Assembly (NCBI RefSeq): GCF_029525555.1
Contig: NZ_JAPDHZ010000007.1
Span: forward strand, 20,150 to 84,149
DNA from: Cohnella ginsengisoli
Lineage (GTDB): Bacteria; Bacillota; Bacilli; Paenibacillales; Paenibacillaceae
Reading direction: 5' to 3'
Length of the DNA stretch: 64,000 nucleotides
Positions 22,479 through 31,554 of this stretch are shown here, piece after piece. Position numbers and translations under genes: made by a program. Below the pieces are notes generated by a model that was not told where the DNA came from, did not search any database, and was given only the letters and a program-made list of their open reading frames with translations. Numbering within the stretch: position 1 is the stretch's first letter; every line of letters begins with the position of its first letter.

Positions 22479-23183
22479 GTGCTGACGATGACGCGATATC
22501 ATTTAGCGTACTATACGAGATCTTACCGGTACGTAGCCCCGTTGATCGCATACGTCGGCTTTCTGTTGTTCATCTATACGATATCGCCGAATCCGGTCAT
22601 GGAGAGCTATGCATTCTCATCCGTCTGGCTGTTCGTCGTATCGGCATGGATCGTCTGGGGCTTTGCCGATCTGGAACCGGAAGTCCAGCAATCCGTGACG
22701 GCCCTTCATGCCGGCAGCGCCGTCGCCTACCATTTATCCAAGATGCTGCTGATGAGTGCTGTGGGCATGCTGCTGGCCTCGTTTGCCGTCTTGTATCCGG
22801 CGCTAGCCGGGAAGCTGGAGCGATGGCCTGCCCCGGAAGAATGGCTAGCGGCTGCCTGCGTCCATACCGCTATGTTTCTGCTGGGCATGGGAATCGCCCT
22901 CTGGTTCACGGACCGAGGATTCGGCAGGACCGCGGCTTCGCTCCCGGCTTTAATCGGCGTCCTCGTGGTGTCGCTTGCTTCCGCCAAAGCGGTTGCACCG
23001 CTCCCCGAAAGTATGGCGATCGTACGTTGGCTGCTGCCGCCAGCCGGCATTTTGTCGGAGGTGCTGAATAAACTGGAGCAAGACAAGGTTTGGACAACGG
23101 TCGGCGCGATTTTGTATGCGTTTGCTTATGCGGCGCTGCTGTGCGGAAGCTATGTCGTAGGTGCTGCGCGTAAAAGATTTTAG
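22479..23183 (+). CDS. ABC transporter membrane permease
   Basis: This 234-residue protein has about six hydrophobic segments and starts 4 bases after the ATPase stop (GTG 22479, or ATG 22488). No known domain is named with confidence; it resembles ABC-2 type exporter permeases in size and context. With the ATPase it forms a two-gene exporter of unknown substrate. I see no good terminator afterwards. The next promoter begins about 30 bases downstream. Confidence 0.75.
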   Translation: MLTMTRYHLAYYTRSYRYVAPLIAYVGFLLFIYTISPNPVMESYAFSSVWLFVVSAWIVWGFADLEPEVQQSVTALHAGSAVAYHLSKMLLMSAVGMLLASFAVLYPALAGKLERWPAPEEWLAAACVHTAMFLLGMGIALWFTDRGFGRTAASLPALIGVLVVSLASAKAVAPLPESMAIVRWLLPPAGILSEVLNKLEQDKVWTTVGAILYAFAYAALLCGSYVVGAARKRF

Positions 23184-23214
23184 CCAGAGGGATGGGAGTT
23201 GCGCCTTTTTTTTA

Positions 23215-23243
23215 TTGACAAAATAAGCATAAACCCCTAAAGT
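23215..23243 (+). promoter_or_regulatory. promoter of the siderophore uptake operon
   Basis: TTGACA (23215-23220) and TAAAGT (23238-23243) are separated by 17 bases and lie directly before two Fur boxes. Confidence 0.7.
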
Positions 23244-23245
23244 AA

Positions 23246-23276
23246 TGATAAACGTTATCATTGATAATGATTATCA
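23246..23276 (+). promoter_or_regulatory. tandem Fur boxes
   Basis: TGATAAT-G-ATTATCA (23262-23276) is a perfect 7-1-7 Fur box. One base upstream, TGATAAA-C-GTTATCA (23246-23260) is a second, near-perfect copy. Fur bound with iron would cover the transcription start and repress the operon when iron is plentiful. Confidence 0.9.
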
Positions 23277-23297
23277 TTAATAGTTAGGGGTACGAAA

Positions 23298-24336
23298 ATG
23301 AGAAAACTGGCACACTCGCGTTTGAACGGTACTAAGCTTGGCAAAGGACTGCTGACGTTCGCTTTGTTCATGATCGCCGCGTTCGCGCTGGCCGCATGCG
23401 GCAACAACGATAACGGAGGCAACGCTACGCCTGCCGCGAGCAGCTCGGCGGCCGCGACGGCTAGCGCTGCAGAGGGCGCATCCGCCAGCGCTGCCGCCAG
23501 CCCGTCGGCGGAAGCCCAGACGGGCACGGTCACGTACCAATCCGAGGCAGGCCCGATCGAAGTGCCCGCGAATCCGGAGCGTGTCGTCGTACTGTCCGGT
23601 TATACGGGGGGACGTACTAAAGCTGGGCGTACCGCTTGTCGGCGTCGATTCGTGGTCGCTGAACAATCCGCGTTTCGCAGACAAGCTTCAAGGCGTGACC
23701 GAAGTGTCCGAAGAAGACCTGGAGAAAATCATCGAGCTGAAGCCCGATCTGATCATCGGTTCCTCTACCACCAAAAACCAGGATAAGCTGAAGCAAATCG
23801 CGCCGCTTGTCACTTATACGTACAACAAGGTCGACTACCTGACGCAGCATCTGGAGATCGGCAAGGCGCTGAACAAGGAGAAGGAAGCGCAAGCTTGGAT
23901 CGACGACTTCAAGAAGCGCGCAACCGACGCAGGAGAGCAAATCAAGTCCAAGATCGGCGCCGACGCCACCGTATCGGTCTTCGAGGCGTACGACAAGGAA
24001 GTGTATACGTTCGGCGATGCATGGGGACGGGGGACGGAGATATTGTTCCAGCTGATGGGTCTCAACATGCAGCCTAAGGTCAAGGAAGCGACCGCCAAGG
24101 ACGGTTACTTCACGCTCTCGACGGAGGTACTGCCGGATTACGCCGGCGACTACATGATTTTGAGCAAGGAGCCGGGCGCCGACGTCTCTTTCCAGAAGAC
24201 GGCTACTTATAAAAATATTCCGGCAGTCAAAAACAACCGCGTATATGAAGTGGACGCGCGAACGTTCTACTTTAACGACGCCATGACGCTGGAATGGCAG
24301 CTCGAGTTCTTTAAGGAAAAGTTCCTCGGCATCTGA
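23298..24336 (+). CDS. iron-siderophore binding lipoprotein (apparent frameshift)
   Basis: This is the substrate-binding protein of a siderophore ABC importer, most like the hydroxamate-binding FhuD/YxeB group. The signal peptide ends in a lipobox with Cys34 (LAAC), followed by an Ala/Ser-rich linker to about residue 75. The periplasmic-binding fold follows, with NPERVVVLSGYTGD and IIELKPDLIIGSS. The frame breaks at six G (23606-23611); removing one G restores GYTGDVLKLGVPL and a protein of about 345 residues. ATG 23298 follows TAGGGG. Control is by tandem Fur boxes. Confidence 0.9.
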
Positions 24337-24416
24337 CGAGCCTTCGTATGCACCGGGAATTTCGCCAGCGTGCGAAGTTCCCCTTTCCTATTTTTAAATA
24401 GAAAGCGGAGCGGCTG

Positions 24417-25422
24417 ATGAATTCGAATAAGAAAATGAATTTTGCGTGGGCCATCGTCGCGGGATTGATCACGCTCGCATGCATGTTCACGATCTCGATG
24501 GTATACGGTGCAAAAGATACGACGCTTCGCGACGTATGGACCGCGTTGACGACCCATGCCGCAGGCGAACAGCTCACCGCGCTTCGAGAGTTTCGCCTTC
24601 CCCGCGAGACGGCCGGCATGATCGTCGGCGCCGCGCTCGGCGTCGCCGGCGCCGTCATGCAAGGTCTCACGCGCAACCCGCTTGCCGATCCCGGATTGAT
24701 CGGCTTGTCCTCGGGCGCTAATGCGGCGCTGGCGTTCACGATGGCAATGATGCCTGCCGTCGGTTACTTCGGGACGATGGTCGCATGCTTCATCGGAGCG
24801 GCGGTCGGCGCTTGCCTGGTACTCGGCATCGGCGCATCCCGCAGGGGGAGGGTTGTCGCCGATTCGGATGGTGCTAGCGGGTTCGGCCGTGTCCTTGTTT
24901 TTGTATGCCGTGGCGGAAGGCATCGGCCTTGCTTTTAAGATTTCCAAAAGCGTATCGATGTGGACGGCAGGCGGACTCATCGGCACGACCTGGCAGCAGA
25001 TCGGCACGATCGCGCCGTTCATCGCGCTGGGAACCGTCGCGGCGATCGTACTGGGCAAAGCGCTCACCCTGCTCAGCGCCAACGAAGAGGCCGCGATCGG
25101 CCTCGGCCTTCGTACCGGGCAGATCAAATTCGTCCTGTACGCCGCAGTCATCGTACTGACGGGTGCCTCCGTCGCGCTCATCGGCAACATGGCGTTCGTC
25201 GGTCTAATGATTCCGCATATCGTACGATTCATTATCGGCACGGATTATCGCAAGGTGGTACCGATGTCGGCGATCATCGGTTCAATTTTCATGCTAGCCG
25301 CAGATACGATCGCGCGTACGGCTATCGGGGATCATGAACTGCCTATGGCATCGGTCATCGCGATCATGGGGTTGCCGTTCTTCCTGTTTATCGTGCGCAA
25401 AGGAGTGAAGACAACCCCATGA
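24417..25422 (+). CDS. FecCD-family siderophore permease (apparent frameshift)
   Basis: The membrane subunit of the siderophore importer, about 334 residues after correction. FecCD motifs are TRNPLADPGLIGLSSGA in the first half and FVGLMIPHIVRFIIG in the second, the latter near the ATPase contact loop. About ten hydrophobic helices are expected. The frame breaks at five G (24844-24848); removing one G gives SRRGGLSPIRMVLAGSAV. It overlaps the next permease gene by four bases. Confidence 0.9.
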
Positions 25423-26430
25423 CCGCCGCCCGTTCGATTCGCAAGCAGCGACTCCTGCTCGTGGCGCTGTCCGCGCTCATCCTGTTGACCGTTATCATAA
25501 GCTTGGGTTTGGGCTCGTCTTCCGTTTCTTACGGACGAATCCTGCCCACCTTGCTCGGACACGGAGAGTTTAAAGAAAAGTTCGTTCTGTTCGATCTCCG
25601 TCTGCCCCGCATATGCATCGTTCTCGCAGCCGGCATGTCGCTTGCCCTGTCGGGCTCCATCCTGCAGGGGGTCACGAATAACGATCTGGCCGACCCCGGC
25701 ATCCTGGGCATCAACTCGGGGGCGGGGCTCGGCGTAGCGATTAGCTTTTTGCTCATTCCGGCCGAGCCGGGCGCCTTCGTTTACGTCATCCCGGCATCCG
25801 CTTTTATCGGGGCGCTTTTAACGGCCGTTCTGCTTTACGCTTTTTCTTACAGCCGCGAATCCGGCCTTCATCCCATGCGGCTCGTCCTAACGGGCATCGG
25901 CTTTTCGCTTGCTTTTGCGGGGCTGATGGTGTTCATTACGTCGGCAGTCGATATTTACAAGGTCGACTTTATCTCGCGTTGGCTGGCCGGTAATGTATGG
26001 GGGGACGGATTGGTCCTTCCTGTGGGCGCAGCTGCCATGGCTAATCGTGCTTCTGCCATACGCGTTGTATAAATCAAACGCGCTGAACCTGCTCTCGTTG
26101 AATGACGCGACCGCGGTCGGCAGCGGCATCCGGATTTCTCGCGATCGCGGCCTGCTGCTTATCGCGGCGGTGGCGCTGGCGGCGTCCGCCGTCGCCGTCA
26201 CGGGCGGCATCGCGTTCGTCGGCTTGATGGCGCCGCATATCGCGAAGTCGCTGGTCGGCCCCAGGTTCCAACGCTTCGTGCCGGTATCGGTGCTCATCGG
26301 CGGCTTCCTGCTGTTGTTGGCGGACACGATCGGACGGAACGTAGCGGATCCCGAAGGGATCGCTGCGGGCATCGTCGTTTCATTTATCGGCGCGCCCTAT
26401 TTCATTTATCTTCTTTTAAAGAAAGCTTGA
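25419..26430 (+). CDS. second FecCD-family siderophore permease (apparent frameshift)
   Basis: This pairs with the preceding gene to form the heterodimeric membrane channel. Motifs are VTNNDLADPGILGINSGAG and FVGLMAPHIAKSLVG. The frame breaks at six G (25999-26004); removing one G gives NVWGTDWSFLWAQLPW and about 336 residues. No ATPase gene follows, so the importer must use an ATPase encoded elsewhere, as FhuC-type proteins are shared between several systems in Bacillota. Confidence 0.9.
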
Positions 26431-26438
26431 AAAAGCGC

Positions 26439-26461
26439 ATCCCGTCGAGACCGACGGGATG
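26439..26461 (+). terminator. terminator-like hairpin after the siderophore operon
   Basis: CATCCCGTCG (26439-26448) pairs perfectly with CGACGGGATG (26452-26461). Only a weak T tract (ATTCT) follows. Confidence 0.6.
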
Positions 26462-26531
26462 ATTCTATGAGAAGCGGAATGAGACCGAGCGACGGGGAGC
26501 GGTCCGAGAGGAAGCGGAAGACAATGGTTTC

Positions 26532-26560
26532 TTGACACTGCCTATTCGAGGTGTTAAGAT
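26532..26560 (+). promoter_or_regulatory. sigma-A promoter for the L7Ae-rpsL-rpsG-fusA-tuf unit
   Basis: TTGACA (26532-26537) and TAAGAT (26555-26560) with a 17-base spacer. This promoter replaces read-through from rpoC, from which these genes are separated by the inserted block. Confidence 0.85.
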
Positions 26561-26616
26561 AGCCTATGTGTGTGCCCGACGTGGTGGATTTTGACCGTTT
26601 CGTAGGAGTTGTTACG

Positions 26617-26871
26617 ATGGACTTGATGGCTCATCATCTTGCGAACAACGTCAAAGTCGGCACCAAGCAGACGACCAAGATGGTAGAACAAGGCAAGGCC
26701 ATCGGCGTCTATGTCGCGCAAGATGCAGATTCGCGCCTGATCGGCCGCATCGCGCAGTTATGCCAGCAGCGTGGCGTTCCCTTAACCGAGGTGAGCACCA
26801 TGCGCGAACTCGGCAGACAGTGCGGGATCGATGTCGGCACGGCGATGGCCGTGGTAGTAGAGAGAGCATGA
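26617..26871 (+). CDS. rplGB: L7Ae-family RNA-binding protein (YbxF type)
   Basis: This 84-residue L7Ae/L30e-fold protein should bind kink-turn RNA. Conserved features are VKVGTKQTTKMVEQGKAIGVYVAQDAD and VPLTEVSTMRELGRQCGIDVGTA. ATG 26617 is used because GGAG lies upstream at about 26605; longer frames would start inside the promoter region. In B. subtilis the homologue sits in the same place before rpsL. Its role on the ribosome is not settled. Confidence 0.9.
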   Translation: MDLMAHHLANNVKVGTKQTTKMVEQGKAIGVYVAQDADSRLIGRIAQLCQQRGVPLTEVSTMRELGRQCGIDVGTAMAVVVERA

Positions 26872-27024
26872 ACCGGGACCTTACCGCACTTCTCGTTAGG
26901 GGAGTTCAGCGGGCGGACCCTTTCGTTTTTCTCAAAATGAACCGCCTGGATCTGTGGGCTTCGCGCCGCGGGAACCGGTAGCCGTTAGTTTTATGCAAGG
27001 CAATCATGGGAAGGGGGTGGCAAC

Positions 27025-27444
27025 ATGCCAACAATTAACCAGCTCGTCCGCAAGGGTCGCGAGCCTAAGGTGGTCAAGTCCAAGTCTCCAGCTCTGCAAA
27101 AGGGATTCAACGCCCTGAAGCGCATCGAGACCGACCTGAGCGCTCCTCAAAAGCGCGGCGTATGCACGCGCGTAGGCACGATGACGCCGAAAAAACCGAA
27201 CTCCGCACTTCGTAAGTACGCGCGTGTACGTCTGACGAACCGCGTAGAAGTCACGGCTTACATTCCGGGTATCGGTCACAACCTGCAAGAGCACAGCGTC
27301 GTATTGATTCGCGGCGGCCGGGTCAAGGACCTTCCGGGCGTACGTTATCACATCGTTCGCGGCGCGCTCGATACCGCAGGCGTCAACAACCGCAAGCAAG
27401 CTCGTTCCAAGTACGGCACGAAGCGCGCTAAGGTGAAGAAGTAA
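27025..27444 (+). CDS. rpsL: 30S ribosomal protein S12
   Basis: The 139-residue S12 has MPTINQLVRKGR at the start and the decoding-site loop TPKKPNSALRK near residue 55. Lysines linked to streptomycin resistance when mutated are present, so the sequence looks sensitive. GHNLQEHSVVLIRGGRVKDLPGVRYH is the second conserved loop. It is preceded by a ribosome binding site (AAGGGGG) and starts the str operon block. Confidence 0.98.
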   Translation: MPTINQLVRKGREPKVVKSKSPALQKGFNALKRIETDLSAPQKRGVCTRVGTMTPKKPNSALRKYARVRLTNRVEVTAYIPGIGHNLQEHSVVLIRGGRVKDLPGVRYHIVRGALDTAGVNNRKQARSKYGTKRAKVKK

Positions 27445-27502
27445 GATAATTCTGCCGGAACATTTCGGCTTTATCATTGATATGGGAAAGGAGGAACTCT
27501 AG

Positions 27503-27973
27503 ATGCCACGTAAAGGACCAGTACCGAAGCGGGACGTGCTCCCGGATCCGGTCTATAACAGCAAGCTCGTCACTCGCCTCGTCAACCGCATCATGATCGA
27601 CGGCAAGAAGGGCGTAGCCCAGCAGCTGCTTTACAATGCGTTCACGCTGATTCAAGAGCGCTCCGGCAAGGATCCGATGGAAGTTTTCGAAGCTGCCATC
27701 AAGAACATCATGCCTGTGCTCGAAGTTAAGGCTCGCCGCGTAGGCGGTGCCAACTACCAAGTTCCGATCGAAGTCAAGCCGGAGCGTCGCACGTCCCTTG
27801 GACTGCGCTGGCTTGTCAACTACTCCCGCAACCGCGGCGAGAAGACGATGGAAGAGCGTCTGGCTGCCGAGATTCTCGACGCTTCGAACAACACCGGCGC
27901 TGCCGTCAAGAAGCGCGAAGACACGCACAAGATGGCTGAAGCCAACAAAGCGTACGCCCACTACCGCTGGTAA
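27503..27973 (+). CDS. rpsG: 30S ribosomal protein S7
   Basis: The 156-residue S7 nucleates assembly of the 30S head. PRKGPVPKRDVLPDPVYNSKLV and the C-terminal KREDTHKMAEANKAYAHYRW are characteristic. It follows rpsL by 58 bases with AAGGAGG before the ATG. Confidence 0.98.
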   Translation: MPRKGPVPKRDVLPDPVYNSKLVTRLVNRIMIDGKKGVAQQLLYNAFTLIQERSGKDPMEVFEAAIKNIMPVLEVKARRVGGANYQVPIEVKPERRTSLGLRWLVNYSRNRGEKTMEERLAAEILDASNNTGAAVKKREDTHKMAEANKAYAHYRW

Positions 27974-28009
27974 TCCCGCGGACACTAGGGAACGAAAGGA
28001 GACCATTGC

Positions 28010-30085
28010 ATGGCTAGAGAGTTCTCCTTGCAAAATACGCGCAACATCGGCATTATGGCGCATATTGATGCAGGCAAGACGACTACGACCGAGCGGATCC
28101 TGTTCTATACCGGCCGTGTCCACAAGATCGGCGAAGTGCATGAAGGCGCCGCCACCATGGACTGGATGGAGCAAGAGCAAGAACGCGGCATCACGATCAC
28201 GTCTGCTGCGACGACCGCTCAATGGAAGGGTCACCGCATCAATATTATCGACACACCGGGACACGTTGACTTTACGGTTGAGGTCGAGCGCTCGCTGCGC
28301 GTATTGGACGGGGCTGTCGGCGTATTTAGCGCCAAAGAAGGCGTAGAACCTCAATCCGAAACGGTATGGCGTCAAGCCGACCGTTACGGCGTTCCGCGCA
28401 TCGCTTACGTTAACAAGATGGACATCATCGGCGCGGACTTCCTGAACGTTGTCCGCGACATGCGCTTGCGCCTGCAAGCCAACGCTGTTGCCATCCAGCT
28501 TCCGATCGGCGCCGAGAACGGATTCGTCGGCATGATCGACCTGATCGAACGGGTCGCTTATGTCTACGAGGACGACCTCGGCAAAGATCCGAAGACGGTT
28601 GAGATTCCGGCCGACTTGGCCGACCAAGCCGAAGAGCTCCGTCTTGAGCTCGTCGAGAAGGTTGCCGAGCTTGACGACGATCTCATGGCGAAGTATCTTG
28701 AAGGGGAAGAACTGTCGGTCGCAGAGATCAAGGCAGCTCTTCGCAAGGGCGTCGTGGAAGTTCGTATCTTCCCGGTCGTCTGCGGCTCTTCTTACCGCAA
28801 CAAGGGCGTTCAGCCAATGCTGGATGCTGTCGTCGACTTCCTCCCGGCTCCGATCGATGTCCCTGCTATCAAGGGCACGACCGAAGACGGCGAAGAGACG
28901 GTTCGTCATTCTTCCGACTCGGAGCCGTTCTCGGCGCTGGCGTTCAAGATCATGACCGACCCGTTTGTCGGCAAGCTGACGTTCTTCCGCGTTTACTCCG
29001 GCGTTCTGAACTCCGGTTCGTACGTCATCAATGCGACGAAGAACAAGCGCGAACGTATCGGCCGTATTCTGCAGATGCACGCGAACAGCCGTCAAGAAAT
29101 CAGCATCGTCTACTCTGGCGACATCGCCGCAGCAGTCGGTCTGAAGGACACGACGACTGGCGATACGCTGTGCGATGAGAAGAACCCGGTTATCCTCGAA
29201 TCGATGAACTTCCCGGAGCCGGTTATCCAGCTTGCGGTTGAGCCTAAGACCAAGGCTGACCAAGACAAGATGGGTATCGCGCTTCAGAAGCTCTCCGAAG
29301 AGGATCCGACCTTCCGCGCGCATACGGACGAAGAGACTGGCCAGACGATTATCGCCGGCATGGGCGAGCTTCACCTGGAAATTCTCGTTGACCGCATGCT
29401 TCGCGAGTTCAAGGTCGAGACGAACGTGGGCAAGCCGCAAGTTGCTTACCGCGAGACGTTCAAGACTGCAGCGAAGGTCGAAGGCAAGTTCGTTCGCCAA
29501 TCCGGCGGACGCGGCCAATACGGCCATTGCTGGGTCGAGTTCGAACCGCTTGAAGCAGGCTCCGGCTTCGTGTTCGAGAACAAGGTTGTCGGCGGCGTAG
29601 TACCTCGCGAATACATCGCGCCGGTACAAGCCGGTATCGAAGAGTCGATGAAGAACGGCGTACTCGCCGGCTTCCCGCTTGTCGATATCAAAGCGACGAT
29701 CTTCGACGGATCGTACCACGACGTCGACTCGAACGAAATGGCGTTCAAGATCGCCGGCTCGATGGCGCTTAAAGCTGCCAAGGATAAGTGTAACCCGATC
29801 CTGCTCGAGCCGATCATGAAGGTCGAAGTAACCGTTCCGGAAGAGTATATGGGCGATGTCATGGGCATGCTCAGCTCCCGCCGCGGACGCATCGAAGGCA
29901 GCGACACCCGTCACGGTGCGCTCATCGTGCGCGCCAAGGTACCGCTGGCTGAGATGTTCGGCTACTCGACCGTTCTTCGTTCCGGTACGCAGGGCCGTGG
30001 CGTATTCTCCATGGAACTGTCGCACTACGAAGAAGTGCCGAAGTCGATCTCCGAAGAGATCGTCTCCAAGAGCAAAGGCGCTTAA
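28010..30085 (+). CDS. fusA: elongation factor G
   Basis: This 691-residue GTPase moves tRNAs and mRNA after peptide bond formation. G1 is AHIDAGKTTTTERIL (about 17-31), G3 is DTPGHVDFT, and G4 is NKMD. Domain IV shows GRGQYGHCWVEFEP, and the C-terminal domain ends in LSSRRGRIEGSDTRHG. It lies in the rpsL-rpsG-fusA-tuf order. Confidence 0.99.
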   Translation: MAREFSLQNTRNIGIMAHIDAGKTTTTERILFYTGRVHKIGEVHEGAATMDWMEQEQERGITITSAATTAQWKGHRINIIDTPGHVDFTVEVERSLRVLDGAVGVFSAKEGVEPQSETVWRQADRYGVPRIAYVNKMDIIGADFLNVVRDMRLRLQANAVAIQLPIGAENGFVGMIDLIERVAYVYEDDLGKDPKTVEIPADLADQAEELRLELVEKVAELDDDLMAKYLEGEELSVAEIKAALRKGVVEVRIFPVVCGSSYRNKGVQPMLDAVVDFLPAPIDVPAIKGTTEDGEETVRHSSDSEPFSALAFKIMTDPFVGKLTFFRVYSGVLNSGSYVINATKNKRERIGRILQMHANSRQEISIVYSGDIAAAVGLKDTTTGDTLCDEKNPVILESMNFPEPVIQLAVEPKTKADQDKMGIALQKLSEEDPTFRAHTDEETGQTIIAGMGELHLEILVDRMLREFKVETNVGKPQVAYRETFKTAAKVEGKFVRQSGGRGQYGHCWVEFEPLEAGSGFVFENKVVGGVVPREYIAPVQAGIEESMKNGVLAGFPLVDIKATIFDGSYHDVDSNEMAFKIAGSMALKAAKDKCNPILLEPIMKVEVTVPEEYMGDVMGMLSSRRGRIEGSDTRHGALIVRAKVPLAEMFGYSTVLRSGTQGRGVFSMELSHYEEVPKSISEEIVSKSKGA

Positions 30086-30178
30086 GCAAGCGGGCATTCG
30101 GACGAGCTGTGGGACCTGAGGTCTCCGGCTTCGTCCTCCCTATAAAATGGCTTTACTAACAAGGAGGAGAAAAGATCC

Positions 30179-31369
30179 ATGGCAAAGGCTAAATTTGAAC
30201 GTAACAAACCGCACGTTAACATCGGTACGATCGGCCACGTCGACCACGGCAAAACGACGCTGACGGCTGCCATCACGACGGTTCTGTCCAAGAAGTACGG
30301 CGGCGCAGCCGTTGCGTTCGACCAAATCGACAAAGCTCCCGAAGAGCGCGAGCGCGGTATTACGATCTCCACGGCTCACGTTGAATACGAAACGCCTAAC
30401 CGTCACTATGCACACGTTGACTGCCCTGGACACGCCGACTATGTCAAGAACATGATCACCGGCGCTGCTCAAATGGACGGTGCGATCCTGGTTGTATCCG
30501 CTGCTGACGGCCCTATGCCGCAAACGCGCGAGCACATCCTGCTCTCCAAGCAAGTCGGCGTTCCTTACATCGTCGTATTCCTGAACAAGTGCGACATGGT
30601 TGAAGACGAAGAGCTCCTCGAGCTGGTTGAAATGGAAGTTCGCGACCTGCTGAACGAGTACGAGTTCCCGGGCGACGACACGCCGATCATCCGCGGCGCT
30701 GCTCGCGAAGCTCTGCAAAATCCTGACGGCCCTTGGGCTGACAAGATCGTCGAGCTGTTCGAACAAGTCGACACCTACATCCCGCAACCTGAGCGCGACA
30801 CGGCTAAGCCTTTCCTTATGCCAGTCGAGGACGTGTTCACGATCACGGGCCGCGGTACGGTTGCTACGGGCCGCGTTGAGCGTGGTACGATCAAAATCGG
30901 CGATGAAGTTGAAATCATCGGCCTGGTTGAAGATTCCCGCAAATCCGTCGTTACCGGCGTAGAAATGTTCCGTAAGTTGCTCGACTCCGCTCAAGCGGGC
31001 GACAACGTCGGCGCACTGCTTCGCGGCGTTGACCGTAAGGACATCGAGCGCGGTCAAGTTATCGCGAAGCCGGGTTCGGTTAAGCCGCACACGGAATTCA
31101 CGGCTCAAATCTACGTCCTGACCAAAGAAGAAGGCGGCCGTCACAAGCCTTTCTTCACGGGCTACCGTCCTCAGTTCTACTTCCGTACAACTGACGTTAC
31201 GGGTATCATCAACCTGCCGGAAGGCACCGAGATGGTTATGCCTGGCGACAACATCACCGTTACCGTTCAACTGATCGCTCCGATCGCCGTTGAAGAAGGC
31301 ACTCGCTTCTCCATCCGCGAAGGCGGCCGTACGGTTGGCGCCGGCGCTGTTGCTTCCATCCAAAAGTAA
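30179..31369 (+). CDS. tuf: elongation factor Tu
   Basis: The 396-residue GTPase carries aminoacyl-tRNA to the A site. G1 is GHVDHGKTTLT (about 19-29), G3 is DCPGHADY, and G4 is NKCD. The switch I region RGITISTAHVEYET and C-terminal VAVEEGTRFSIREGGRTVGAG are conserved. A strong terminator follows, so the str unit ends here. Confidence 0.99.
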   Translation: MAKAKFERNKPHVNIGTIGHVDHGKTTLTAAITTVLSKKYGGAAVAFDQIDKAPEERERGITISTAHVEYETPNRHYAHVDCPGHADYVKNMITGAAQMDGAILVVSAADGPMPQTREHILLSKQVGVPYIVVFLNKCDMVEDEELLELVEMEVRDLLNEYEFPGDDTPIIRGAAREALQNPDGPWADKIVELFEQVDTYIPQPERDTAKPFLMPVEDVFTITGRGTVATGRVERGTIKIGDEVEIIGLVEDSRKSVVTGVEMFRKLLDSAQAGDNVGALLRGVDRKDIERGQVIAKPGSVKPHTEFTAQIYVLTKEEGGRHKPFFTGYRPQFYFRTTDVTGIINLPEGTEMVMPGDNITVTVQLIAPIAVEEGTRFSIREGGRTVGAGAVASIQK

Positions 31370-31382
31370 TTTCGATTTACTT

Positions 31383-31430
31383 AAAAAAAGACCTTATCGA
31401 GCTTAATCGCTCGGTTAAGGTCTTTTTTTT
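31383..31430 (+). terminator. tuf terminator
   Basis: AAAGACCTTA with CGAGC pairs with GCTCG and TTAAGGTCTTT, followed by an eight-T run; the A-rich left side makes it active in both directions. Confidence 0.93.
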
Positions 31431-31554
31431 AGTTAGAGTGAACGATTCCTGTCTATGAAACGACAAATAAAGTCTATATTCGACAAGAAATGACATGTAT
31501 TTCTAGCGTTTCTCCCTTATAATAGAAACAAATCCAAGGGCGAGGTGCATCCAT

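Noticed and set aside
27428..30097. Long reverse-strand ORF of 889 codons opposite fusA
   Set aside because: It is a mirror of a conserved gene in GC-rich sequence. It has no ribosome binding site or recognisable protein motif.
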